The notes under the pieces: generated by a model | Seen by the model: the letters and a program-made list of their open reading frames with translations, nothing else | What the model was told of the DNA's origin: nothing | The model's database searches: none | Assembly (NCBI RefSeq): GCF_000964405.1 | Contig: NZ_BANE01000047.1 | Span: forward strand, 1 to 35,202 | Direction of reading: 5' to 3' | From: Novacetimonas hansenii JCM 7643 | GTDB lineage: Bacteria; Pseudomonadota; Alphaproteobacteria; Acetobacterales; Acetobacteraceae | Length of the DNA stretch: 35,202 nt | Shown: piece after piece, positions 26,580 through 34,760 of the stretch | Numbering within the stretch: position 1 is the first letter of the stretch | How the letters are laid out: the number at the start of each line of letters is the position of its first letter | Position numbers and translations under genes: made by a program

Positions 26580-27269
26580 TCAACGCGCGCGACGGATCAG
26601 CATAAGGCCGCACCCGAATGCCCGCGCCCGGCCGTATCCACCAAGCAGGGCAGACATGAAAAGAGCGGGATCTGTAACCCGCAGTTCCCCCGTCATGTCC
26701 ACCACGCCAAAAGTCGCCGCCCCGGTTTCGCGTACACGGGGAACACGCAACATGTCACAACTTTCGACATTCAGGGCATCAGCATCCGGACAGAACCCGG
26801 ACCGTACGCCCTGCCGTGCCAGCCACGCGGCAATGACGGGGGGCACGACTTCATCACGTGCCTGCGCACGTTGGCCCGGCGGAATCCTGTGCAGTGCATC
26901 CATCACGATATCATGCCGCTGACTGCGTGCGCGGCCCGGCACCTTGCGGTCAACCGTGGCATTGGCGCGCAAAAGGAATCGCAGATGATCCCCCTCCTTC
27001 AGCACGGGTGCGAACGTACGGCTTTCGATATCGAACAACCCGTGTGTATCCACCGGTTCACGTGCCGACAGAACCATGAAATGCGCAGGTTCCGTCTGAC
27101 GCCACAAAAAATCCCGCCTGCGGTCCGGTGTATCGCCAAACAGGGTCCATAACAGGTGATGCGCGGCCCCGTGCTGGCGGCCTTCCCCCTGCGGCACCAA
27201 AAGCGCGGCGATGGCCTGCACGGCGGCATCACGCCGCAATGCCACGCGCGACAGGAACCCCGAATTCAT
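26580..27269 (-). CDS. cas6e: crRNA-processing endoribonuclease Cas6e (CasE)
   Basis: Cuts the repeat hairpin in pre-crRNA and stays in Cascade bound to the crRNA 3' hairpin. The product is 229 residues with two ferredoxin-like halves. The likely catalytic His37 lies in AAHHLLWTLFGD, aligning with His20 of E. coli CasE, and the C-terminal glycine-rich loop GGYGRARAFGCGL is typical. The start at 27269 has AAGGAG eight bases upstream and overlaps the cas5e stop as ATGA. One odd feature: the coding strand contains a 16-of-18 match to the first part of the CRISPR repeat at 26718-26746. Confidence 0.95.
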   Translation of the reverse strand: MNSGFLSRVALRRDAAVQAIAALLVPQGEGRQHGAAHHLLWTLFGDTPDRRRDFLWRQTEPAHFMVLSAREPVDTHGLFDIESRTFAPVLKEGDHLRFLLRANATVDRKVPGRARSQRHDIVMDALHRIPPGQRAQARDEVVPPVIAAWLARQGVRSGFCPDADALNVESCDMLRVPRVRETGAATFGVVDMTGELRVTDPALFMSALLGGYGRARAFGCGLMLIRRAR

Positions 27270-28045
27270 GTCCGTGCTCCTTTCGTGCCACACAGGATCG
27301 CTTCTTCCCGCAGCGCAAATTGCCACGCTGTACGTGAAAGGGGCTGATCGCGTCGTATTTCGCGACGGATCACATCATGCCCAGCCCCCTGCTGTGCGAC
27401 ATCCGCTGCATCAAGCACCACAAGTGTATCCATCCCACCTCCACGCCCTGCAAACTGGTCACGCAGATGCCCATAACGCATCGTAATCCGGCTTTCCGGT
27501 CCATCTGCATGCCTGGCAAGAAGGACGGAAACCACATTTTCACCGTCCACCAGTTGTGGGGCCAATGGCAGGCCGGGCGGACAGGATTTACGCCCCAAAG
27601 AGGGTGTGAAGACAGGTTCACACATCGCGTGGCACAGATCCTCCAGCGTCCAGCGCGGCGTTTCATCACGTGCCCAGATCGCCCCCAGATGCCAGCTTCC
27701 CATCCGGTAATCCCGACGGGACAGGATCGTCGCCAGTTCACCAGCCCCGGCCAGTTCTTGCGCACGGGTCGCGGGATGCCAGTTCCGGCGCGATGGCGCG
27801 GTCTGGGCGGTATGATAATCCGTCAGCAGCCGACCGGGCGCATGGCACAGAACCGCCAGTCCATATCCCATGCCAAGAGCCTCCTGCGCGTTCCTATCAT
27901 CGCGCGTGATGCCAAGGCAGGCCCCCATCAACCCCAGGATGGCAGAGCGCGCGGGACGATCCCCGCCGTCCCGCCTTTCCCCCACCGCAAGCGTGCCGAA
28001 TGAGGCCATTGGCCCCACCATGGCAAATGTCAGGAATTGCCCCAT
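27266..28045 (-). CDS. cas5e: Cascade subunit Cas5e (CasD)
   Basis: Caps the 5' handle of the crRNA within Cascade. The 259-residue product opens MGQFLTFAMVGPMASFG, the usual Cas5e start, and contains the family segments GLAVLCHAPGRLLTDYHTAQ and FTPSLGRKSCPPGLPLAP. Length is slightly above the E. coli protein (224). It follows cas7e after 5 bp and overlaps cas6e by 4 bp, so it is part of one operon. Confidence 0.95.
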   Translation of the reverse strand: MGQFLTFAMVGPMASFGTLAVGERRDGGDRPARSAILGLMGACLGITRDDRNAQEALGMGYGLAVLCHAPGRLLTDYHTAQTAPSRRNWHPATRAQELAGAGELATILSRRDYRMGSWHLGAIWARDETPRWTLEDLCHAMCEPVFTPSLGRKSCPPGLPLAPQLVDGENVVSVLLARHADGPESRITMRYGHLRDQFAGRGGGMDTLVVLDAADVAQQGAGHDVIRREIRRDQPLSRTAWQFALREEAILCGTKGART

Positions 28046-28050
28046 GCCCG

Positions 28051-29109
28051 TCAGGTCCGGCAGAATGCAACGATATCAGCCAGCGTGGCGCTACCGGCAT
28101 CCCCAAGCGCAAGTTCGCATGTTTCATCCACGCCCGCGCCATAAACCCGCGCCAATTCAGAACGAAACGCCTTCAGCGCCGCGATGGAAGCGCCCATCAG
28201 GTCATGCCCCCCAACGGGCCGGGCAAATGCACCCGCCAGCGTACGGGGCTGTGCATTGCCTTTTTCCACCAGCACGTAGCCCGCCCGCGCAAGGGCTGCG
28301 AAACTGTTCTGCTTGCCAGACGGGGAGACCGTCATCGCTGCCTCCACCAAGGCGCCGAGCGCGGCTTGCGCGACACCGGTGTCACAGTCATCACCAAGAT
28401 TTTTCCCAAGCAGGTCGCGATTTACACACAGATAGAGATAGAAAACCCCAGAACCGAACCCGGCCTCCCCCAGGAAGCCCGCGCCGGCATCGTCGTCATC
28501 CCCCTTCAGGTCGTCAATCGCGGTATAGTAATCATCCTCTACCGTCACACGATGCGTCGTGATGGCATGCGCCACCTGCACCGCCGCTTCGCGGTTAAAG
28601 GACGGGGCGCCGGCCAGCATGCGGCCAAACAGAGCAATATCCGCCGTTGAGTCCGCACGATGCAGCAAGATGTCCTGCTCTTTCCGAAGGTCCACCTTTT
28701 CCCCTGCGGCCATGCGGTCCGCCACCGACAGCGCCATTTCACGTTCGGACGGGGAAATGAATACAAGCTGCTCGGTACGGGTGGGATGTGCGTCCTTGTC
28801 CCCCTTCACCTTGCCATAAACGCCGGCAATTTCCCGCGCGATCGCAACGGCTTTTTTCTCGTCCACTTCTTGCGCACGCAGATGCGCAAGGACTTCTTCC
28901 CCCAGACGTTGCGTCCGCTGTCCCATGTGTCCCGTCAGGGCGGAAGAAAAAATATCGGATGTCCGCCACGCGCGCTTGAGCGCCTGAGAGGAAATCCGTA
29001 ACCGCGTCACCCCACCGACCGTTGCGGTCTTGGGGTTGCCGGTATCGTCACGATTGACGTTGGAAGGGGGATAAAAAGTCAGGAGGTGAATCTGAAGGAA
29101 ACGGCTCAT
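28051..29109 (-). CDS. cas7e: Cascade backbone subunit Cas7e (CasC)
   Basis: Six copies of Cas7e form the helical filament along the crRNA spacer. In E. coli Cascade their thumbs flip out every sixth nucleotide, which matters for the guide described at 31608-31685. The 352-residue product contains the family N-terminus FLQIHLLTFYPPSNVNRDDTG, the repeat-type motif RLRISSQALKRAWR, and AVQVAHAITTHRVTVEDDYYTAIDDL and NSFAALARAGYVLVE later. AAGGA precedes the ATG. It lies 21 bp after cse2. Confidence 0.97.
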   Translation of the reverse strand: MSRFLQIHLLTFYPPSNVNRDDTGNPKTATVGGVTRLRISSQALKRAWRTSDIFSSALTGHMGQRTQRLGEEVLAHLRAQEVDEKKAVAIAREIAGVYGKVKGDKDAHPTRTEQLVFISPSEREMALSVADRMAAGEKVDLRKEQDILLHRADSTADIALFGRMLAGAPSFNREAAVQVAHAITTHRVTVEDDYYTAIDDLKGDDDDAGAGFLGEAGFGSGVFYLYLCVNRDLLGKNLGDDCDTGVAQAALGALVEAAMTVSPSGKQNSFAALARAGYVLVEKGNAQPRTLAGAFARPVGGHDLMGASIAALKAFRSELARVYGAGVDETCELALGDAGSATLADIVAFCRT

Positions 29110-29130
29110 TTCTAATATCCTTATTTAAAA

Positions 29131-29691
29131 TCAAGAATTGTTCTGCTTGCTCTGATCCACAGATCCGGCGTTCCAGTAATGATAGACCCAGTCACGCCGG
29201 ACCCGATCGCCCACACTGTCATCATACGCGCCCTCGCGTGGCCACATCATGAGGGCTTCGGCCAGATCGGCCACATTCACCCCTCCGCCCGCCAGCGCCA
29301 CAAGTCGCCGGAATGCACGCAGGCATTCGTCAAAGGTTGCGGCATCCATCAACCGCCGGAAGCGCAGGGGCTTACACAATGCCGTTGCATCATCCTTCAG
29401 ATCCGCGGGACCGACCTGGCGCGCCACCCGTATTCCGGGCTGATCCGCACGTACATGCGCACATACCGCAGCGACAAGGGCAAGACGCGCAAGTTCGGTG
29501 TCACCACGCGCACCGCACCTGTGCACCAGCTTCTGGACCTGTGGTTCGAACAGGGCATCAACCACGCTGCCGCAGCGCCGCAGTGCCGCAAGTGCCGCGC
29601 GATCCCCCGCCTGTTTTTTTACAGGATCGGGTTGGAGGTCATGCCACCATCCCATGATTGATCGCACCGTTGCCTTATCATCACTCCGCAT
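29131..29691 (-). CDS. cse2: Cascade small subunit Cse2 (CasB)
   Basis: The small subunit, two copies of which stabilise the R-loop in Cascade. The 186-residue helical product starts with a segment typical of the family (RSIMGWWHDLQPD) and has the basic helix LRRCGSVVDALFEPQVQKLVHRCG and the segment LRFRRLMDAATFDECLRAFRRLV. The ATG overlaps the cas8e stop codon (TGATG), indicating translational coupling. The C-terminus (DWVYHYWNAGSVDQ) matches the common ending. Confidence 0.93.
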   Translation of the reverse strand: MRSDDKATVRSIMGWWHDLQPDPVKKQAGDRAALAALRRCGSVVDALFEPQVQKLVHRCGARGDTELARLALVAAVCAHVRADQPGIRVARQVGPADLKDDATALCKPLRFRRLMDAATFDECLRAFRRLVALAGGGVNVADLAEALMMWPREGAYDDSVGDRVRRDWVYHYWNAGSVDQSKQNNS

Positions 29692-31349
29692 CAGGAGGCT
29701 GCTCCCGTTGTTTTTTGTTTCTTTTTTACTGGCAAAGGAATATCCAAAATTTCCATGATTTTTACCCCTTCCTTTCCCATACCCGATACCGCGGCGCCAA
29801 GCCGCCTGCGCGCCAGTGCGGAACGTCGTGCCTCCGTCTCGGCCGTATCCGGTTCCAACGTAACGGTGGCGTCAAATTCCTTCATGGCTGCCTGCCCAAG
29901 CGTCCGCAGCCATGACTTTTTCAGGGCCAGGTCCGCATCATCCCCTGTGCTGGTCCCGGCCCCGTGCAATACGGCAAAAAAGCTTCCTTCCGTATCCATC
30001 CAGAACCGTTCCTGCACATTGGAAATACCCGTTGCATCGACGGATACTTTTTCCTTGCCAAACAGGGCGTCACGCACACAGCTACGCAGGATATCCGCCA
30101 CCTGCTTTGCCGCCGTAACACATTGACGCGCCAGTTCGTCCAGCACCTCCTGCCGATCCGCATCAGACGTACCGGGAAGCGGCATTTCACTTTCCACGAA
30201 ACTGCGCGCCTTCATGTTATCCATGTCGAAACCGGCTGTCAGAAGACGGGGATTTTCCGAAAGACCAGCATCACGCCCACGTTCGTTACGCCATGCGACC
30301 ACACAGCTTGCGGGCAGGCGGTTGGCATCCGCGCTTTCCACGACTACACCAGCCCAATGCCGATACCCGATCCCCCCGGGTTGTGGATGCACGGCAAGCC
30401 AGTCCGTGCCCTCTTTTTGTCGATAGCGCGGCGTCAGGGGATGCACGGTGCCCCCCGCACCATATGGCATCCCGATCCAGCCCGCATATTTCGGCCCATA
30501 AGGCCTCTGCCGCCATCCCGCCACCATAACAGCATCTGGAGATCCCGTAAGATCACAGATACCATCAGCAATATTTTCAAAATCAAGCCGGATGCGCCGG
30601 GGCATTCCCCACCAGCATTGCAACAGGGATGCATTTACATCCGCACACACATCCCTCCCCCCCTTACCCGCGATCGTGGGGGCCATCCATGGGAATGTTG
30701 TTCCCATGGCCTCCTCCTTCACGGGGACGCCATACGGCACATTCGCCCAGATCACGTTCCACAGGCTCCCCCCTTCGATCGGCAACACCAAGGTTGTAAG
30801 TGGCCCACCCCCACGCAGGCCAGTCAGGTTGCCGGCCCCACCACTGGGCGCCCATGATTGCAAGGTGAACAAAGCCATGGCCGCTGCCGGGCGGCCAAGC
30901 CTCCCGACCTGTCCCCGATGCACGAAAAGATCCGCATTGCGCTTTATGGTGCTTTCACCGGGCGCATCAATCAGCAGACGTTCTACAGGTTCCGACCCGC
31001 TGCTGAGGTCTTCATGATCCTGCAAAAATCGTGGCCCGGGCCCATCAAGCCAGAACGCATCGGCGATGCGCGCAAAGGCATCGTCCAGCGTCGCGACAGA
31101 AGGCGCCCTGCGCCATACCCCAAGCCATGAGCGCCGATCAGTCGGGGGACAGGCGGTTGCCACAAGCCCGATCAGGAATTCATAAGCAGCAACACGCAAA
31201 TCCGCCCGTGGCCATGCGAATTCGACAACCGGATCGTCCGCCACCCCGTCCACGATCTGTGCCGGACGAATGACATCACATGCACCAGACCTGCGACGTA
31301 CAGGCAACCAGGGATCTGAAATAAGGTTGAGCGCACGATCTTCCATCAT
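29691..31349 (-). CDS. cas8e: Cascade large subunit Cas8e (Cse1/CasA)
   Basis: Recognises the PAM and recruits Cas3. The product is 552 residues, beginning MMEDRALNLISDPWLPVRRRSG, the typical Cse1 opening. Family segments follow: FEFLIG-like AYEFLIGLVAT, FLQDHEDL, PAAAMALFTLQSWAPSGGAGNLTGLRGGGPLTTLV and the C-terminal four-helix bundle. The start is one of two adjacent ATGs (31349 or 31346), with AAGGA about 11 bases upstream; a TTG at 31352 is also in frame. It is the first gene of the Cascade operon. The 319-bp gap before it carries the crRNA-like element and its apparent target. Confidence 0.95.
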   Translation of the reverse strand: MMEDRALNLISDPWLPVRRRSGACDVIRPAQIVDGVADDPVVEFAWPRADLRVAAYEFLIGLVATACPPTDRRSWLGVWRRAPSVATLDDAFARIADAFWLDGPGPRFLQDHEDLSSGSEPVERLLIDAPGESTIKRNADLFVHRGQVGRLGRPAAAMALFTLQSWAPSGGAGNLTGLRGGGPLTTLVLPIEGGSLWNVIWANVPYGVPVKEEAMGTTFPWMAPTIAGKGGRDVCADVNASLLQCWWGMPRRIRLDFENIADGICDLTGSPDAVMVAGWRQRPYGPKYAGWIGMPYGAGGTVHPLTPRYRQKEGTDWLAVHPQPGGIGYRHWAGVVVESADANRLPASCVVAWRNERGRDAGLSENPRLLTAGFDMDNMKARSFVESEMPLPGTSDADRQEVLDELARQCVTAAKQVADILRSCVRDALFGKEKVSVDATGISNVQERFWMDTEGSFFAVLHGAGTSTGDDADLALKKSWLRTLGQAAMKEFDATVTLEPDTAETEARRSALARRRLGAAVSGMGKEGVKIMEILDIPLPVKKKQKTTGAAS

Positions 31350-31668
31350 CAAATGGATGTTCCTTTAAAATACCCTGATTCCTGGCATTTGACCGCGATC
31401 CAGAAACAAGGACTTTGCCAAACATGCGTATGCAGAGCGTATGATTTACGGACAATAAGTACCAAACGTTACAATTCTGCATTGATTGCCATGCCGCCCC
31501 CATGGATGACTGGGATGACTTTTTCTGCTTAGCCTGATTTTTTCACCAGTCAAATATATTAACCTAACGGTTCAAGACTTATTGATATACACAAACTTAA
31601 ACAGATACAGGAAATCCCTGCTGACGCAGGGAACCACCTGACCTTACGGTGCAAGACGGTTCATCCCG
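31350..31668. promoter_or_regulatory. AT-rich cas3-cas8e gap with the Cascade promoter region
   Basis: No gene is supported here. The stretch 31545-31605 is strongly AT-rich and is the likeliest Cascade promoter: on the minus strand TAATATATTTGACT covers 31548-31561, giving -10-like TATATT or TAATAT and a -35-like TTGACT. None of these forms an ideal pair, so the start point is not fixed. The protospacer-like target (31562-31577) touches this block, and the crRNA-like element occupies the right end. Confidence 0.5.
31558..31580 (-). promoter_or_regulatory. Protospacer-like target of the crRNA-like element, AAG PAM
   Basis: On the minus strand AAG (31580-31578) is followed by TCTTGAACCGTTAGGT (31577-31562). 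Compared with the guide TCTTGCACCGTAAGGT the only differences in these 16 positions are 6 and 12; position 18 also agrees, while 17, 19 and 20 differ. Cascade does not pair every sixth crRNA base, and AAG is the best I-E PAM in E. coli. The site is about 215 bp upstream of the cas8e start and next to the AT-rich promoter-like block, so bound Cascade should hinder cas8e transcription. Confidence 0.75.
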
Positions 31669-31685
31669 TCAAGAAACAGGAAGCA
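31608..31685 (-). ncRNA. crRNA-like guide element (two degenerate CRISPR repeats around a 20-nt spacer)
   Basis: In minus orientation: degenerate repeat 1 (31685-31657), which overlaps the last codons and stop of cas3; guide TCTTGCACCGTAAGGTCAGG (31656-31637); degenerate repeat 2 (31636-31608). Repeat 1 ends in GGGATGAACCG, keeping the whole crRNA handle ATGAACCG. Both keep the real repeat's fold in exact register: TCCTGTT/GACGGGA in repeat 1 (with two G-U pairs) and TCCCTGC/GCAGGGA in repeat 2, each a 7-bp stem with a 4-nt loop, although several stem bases have changed on both sides. Cas6e should be able to process this out of the cas3 transcript. The short spacer suits binding without cleavage. 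It resembles the CreR/CreTA class of cas-linked crRNA-like RNAs. Confidence 0.75.
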
Positions 31686-34371
31686 TCTGTAAACCATACT
31701 GTTGATCGTATCGGATCACAATCTCTTTCCCTTTTTCGTCATATCCCCGCCCTTCCATACCGTCTTCACCTTCATCAAGCAGAAGCAGGAGAAACTGCGT
31801 CTCGTCCTCACGCTCCCAACGTGACCAGGCGGCACGCGCGGTCATCACGGCCCCTGCCCACACCGCCGGAACCGCACATGCGGCAAGGGAATGCCGCGCC
31901 ACCGATATCTCAGACAATGCCCATGCCCTCCGCAGCGCTTCGGGCGGAGCAAGACTGCTGTCTTTCAATACGGCCCAAGGCAACACCTGCCCATCGCGTA
32001 TGACGGCCAGGCGCACAGTGACATAAGGACGTTCCTCCAAACGTGTGGGAGTACTGACATCGCGTTCCCACAAGGCGCCATCGGGTGCATATCCCGTCGC
32101 ATAATTCAGGACGTTACGACTTGCCGCCCCACGGGCTGCCCAGCCCTTCCCCCGCGCTTCGTCGCTGGCTGCCATCAGTCCGGGCGGCACCATGCGATCG
32201 TCCCCGGCCTCTTCAATTAATGCACGGATATTATCGGGAGTACATATCCTTCCGACACGTTGCAGCACCCTTGCAGTACGCCACAGCAATGCCGGATCAC
32301 GATACACTGCCGCCGTGCCAGGCAGAAGGCGGGCAAGCCATTGCGGGTCCGGGTCATCAACTGGTTCTGGTGACAGGACCCATACTTCCTCACGATCCAC
32401 CGGGCGCCCATGCCGTTCATGACGACGCAGACGCCCAGCCCGCTGGATAATCAAATCCATCGGCGCAAGATCCGTAAACAGGACATCGAAATCAAGATCC
32501 AGGGACTGTTCGATCACCTGGCTTGCAACCAGTACCCCTGCACGCACGGTGTCGTCACCGTCCCGGCCAAAACGCGCCAGAACATCACGTTCTATTGCCA
32601 GCCGATCCACCATGGCGAAACGCGCATGAAATACCGTTACCGCCGTACCTTCCTGTGCCATCAACTTTGCAGTGGCGATGACATCATCCACTGTATTGCG
32701 CACCCACGCGACTGCCGCGCCCTGTCGTGCGGCATTGGACGCCGCGACCATGACTGCCTGCCCATCCGCCAGGCACCGGACAGCAATATCACGCCGCAAG
32801 CCAGGGCGCGGCGCACACGGCAGTTCCTCCACCCCTGCGCGCGCCACAAGGGTCACAAGCGGATAGGCAGTGCTGGACAGCGCTGCCCCCCCTTCGTGGT
32901 GCAAGCCCTCCCTGAACGCCATAGTAAGTTTGTGGCGCACTGATTGGGTCAACGTAGCGGACAGGAGGATGGCAGACCCGCCCATCGCAGCATGAAAACG
33001 CAGCAGAGCCGCCATCTCTTCGTGCATGTAGGGATCATAGGCATGACATTCATCAACAAGCAGGATCTTCCCCGCAAGCCCGGCCTGCCTGATGGTGGCA
33101 AAGCGAACCGGGAGGACCGCCATGAATGCCTGGTCAATCGTACCCACCCCCACCTGCGCAAGCAGGGCACGCCGCGCCTCACTCCCCAACCATGCGCTAC
33201 AACAGATCTCTGCCGCATCTGTGCGTTCTGCCTGCACGGACATACCGTCCACATGATCGTCAGGCGCCACAACGGAAACAAACCGTTCATCCAGCCGCGC
33301 ACGTCCATGAGCCAGCGCAAGAGAAGGATGCGACGAAGGCTGAAACAAGCCACGATATGCCGAGGCAAGCCGGTCGAACATGGCATTCGCAGTCGCCATG
33401 GTGGGCAGGGCGACAAACAGCCCATTGGCATGCCCCGACGCCATCAGCCGATGCGCCGCCACCATCGCCGCCTCGGTTTTGCCCGCACCCGTCATGTCCT
33501 CAATCACGACCAGCGTTGGCCCTTCCGGTATGTCGATGCCTTCCATCAATGCCTGAACGGGGGATGGTATGCTGACACGCGGAAACAGACGTCCAATGCC
33601 CCGGAAGGGCGCAACATCGACTGGCCCAAGACCAGCACGTGCGATTGCCGTGCGCGCATGAGGCAGGGCATGGTTCCAGAAATATCCTGCGGCATCCTGC
33701 ACCGCATCGGGCGTAACATAGGGAAACCATTCCCGCCGCGACCCGATCCAGTCCGCAGTGACCGTCAACCCGGCAAGCCGCCATTCCAGACGCAGCAGAT
33801 CCTGTGGCGACAGACAAGGGATCGGCGGGGGACGAAAAATATCAAACAAAAGAGTACAAAACTGTCGCGCATAAACCCCACAGACCGCTTTTTGCAGGCC
33901 ACGCGCCCTATTCCCCGTCACGGCGACCGGTTGACCATGATGCCCTGCGATGGCACGCCATATCTGGCGTTTATCGACAGGCGACCAGTCAAAACCATTA
34001 TCATCCACACCAAAGAGCGGCGCCAGCACATCTTCGCAGACATAATCAAGAAGCAGCAGACCATCGACATCATGGCGCGAGAGCGTTACCGCATCAGCAT
34101 ACGGGCCGAGTGCCTGGTGCGGCCAACACGCCGGCACCTTTGCCTGAAACGCAGGCATTATTTTACCAATATCATGTAACGCCACCAGTAAACCAAGCTG
34201 CCGACGATCCAGCCCCGTATGCACGTTCCCCGGCAAGAGAACAGCTACGGCGGCGACATCCAGCATGTGGGCGACAAGCGGATGATAATCAGGCTCCCCC
34301 GGCTTTTTTTCATCGCCTGACTGAGCCTTACCCCAAAAAAACTTCAGCATATCGTCGCCTGCATCCAGCAT
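31669..34371 (-). CDS. cas3: CRISPR-associated helicase/nuclease Cas3, type I-E
   Basis: Effector nuclease-helicase recruited by target-bound Cascade to unwind and degrade DNA. The 900-residue product has an N-terminal HD nuclease (H35, H66-D67 in LHDIGK, HH at 144-145) and a superfamily 2 helicase: Walker A TGAGKT at 294-299, DECH at 440-443, SAT at 471-473 and the motif VI region QRAGRLRRHERHGRP. The C-terminal accessory domain is complete, so the enzyme should be active. The ATG at 34371 has AGGCGG upstream; an ATG seven codons later is possible. Its last codons (LPVS, stop) form the first stem of the crRNA-like element. Confidence 0.97.
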   Translation of the reverse strand: MLDAGDDMLKFFWGKAQSGDEKKPGEPDYHPLVAHMLDVAAVAVLLPGNVHTGLDRRQLGLLVALHDIGKIMPAFQAKVPACWPHQALGPYADAVTLSRHDVDGLLLLDYVCEDVLAPLFGVDDNGFDWSPVDKRQIWRAIAGHHGQPVAVTGNRARGLQKAVCGVYARQFCTLLFDIFRPPPIPCLSPQDLLRLEWRLAGLTVTADWIGSRREWFPYVTPDAVQDAAGYFWNHALPHARTAIARAGLGPVDVAPFRGIGRLFPRVSIPSPVQALMEGIDIPEGPTLVVIEDMTGAGKTEAAMVAAHRLMASGHANGLFVALPTMATANAMFDRLASAYRGLFQPSSHPSLALAHGRARLDERFVSVVAPDDHVDGMSVQAERTDAAEICCSAWLGSEARRALLAQVGVGTIDQAFMAVLPVRFATIRQAGLAGKILLVDECHAYDPYMHEEMAALLRFHAAMGGSAILLSATLTQSVRHKLTMAFREGLHHEGGAALSSTAYPLVTLVARAGVEELPCAPRPGLRRDIAVRCLADGQAVMVAASNAARQGAAVAWVRNTVDDVIATAKLMAQEGTAVTVFHARFAMVDRLAIERDVLARFGRDGDDTVRAGVLVASQVIEQSLDLDFDVLFTDLAPMDLIIQRAGRLRRHERHGRPVDREEVWVLSPEPVDDPDPQWLARLLPGTAAVYRDPALLWRTARVLQRVGRICTPDNIRALIEEAGDDRMVPPGLMAASDEARGKGWAARGAASRNVLNYATGYAPDGALWERDVSTPTRLEERPYVTVRLAVIRDGQVLPWAVLKDSSLAPPEALRRAWALSEISVARHSLAACAVPAVWAGAVMTARAAWSRWEREDETQFLLLLLDEGEDGMEGRGYDEKGKEIVIRYDQQYGLQMLPVS

Positions 34372-34502
34372 GACACCGCCTTTTTATGCACTCGACAGGT
34401 TTTGCAAAAAAACCATACCCAACATACTTGGATTTGTAAGTTTAGAAAAAAGCAGAACAGCCTTTCAACCAACGCATCAAATATCTATTTACAATATCAT
34501 CT

Positions 34503-34714
34503 GCCGACATCCCCGCGTGTGCGGGGAACACGGCCGGTCAACGTCCAGAAAAAACAGACGTGACGGTTCATCCCCGCGTGTGCGGGGAACACCGGCGCAT
34601 TGAAGCGATGGAATAGGCGTAGCCCGGTTCATCCCCGCGTGTGCGGGGAACACCGTTTTGAGACGTTCCACAACGGCTCTGTGAGCGGTTCATCCCCGCG
34701 TGTGCGGGGAACAC
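34503..34714 (-). CRISPR. CRISPR array 2 (type I-E), 4 repeats and 3 spacers
   Basis: Repeats at 34564, 34625 and 34686 are identical 29-mers; a fourth at 34503-34531 differs in five bases at its handle end and is the leader-distal copy. All three spacers are 32 bp. The repeat differs from array 1 at a single base: the loop reads ACAC instead of ATAC in transcript orientation. The stem and handle are unchanged, so the same Cas6e can process both. The leader is on the right. The array lies upstream of cas3, so arrays flank the whole cas cluster. Confidence 0.97.
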
Positions 34715-34760
34715 TCTTCCTGGAACCCATTGATTTTAAATATTTATTTTATTGTCAAAA
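34715..34760 (-). promoter_or_regulatory. Leader of CRISPR array 2 with IHF-like site and -35 element
   Basis: Nearly identical to the leader of array 1 over 44 bp, then diverging. On the minus strand AATCAATGGGTTC (34723-34735) is an IHF-like site (12 of 13) 8 bp from the first repeat, and TTGACA is at 34753-34758. Conservation of just these elements suggests both arrays can be transcribed and can gain spacers using the same Cas1-Cas2. Confidence 0.72.

Noticed and set aside
31276-31503. 75-residue minus-strand frame upstream of and overlapping cas8e, considered as a CreT-like toxin or extra cas-locus gene
   Set aside because: It overlaps the cas8e start, has no evident ribosome binding site and an unnatural composition. 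CreT toxins are usually tiny, and the guide here matches a site away from this frame, so autorepression of cas is the simpler reading.
34370-34671. Short frames across CRISPR array 2
   Set aside because: Same artefact of translating repeats.
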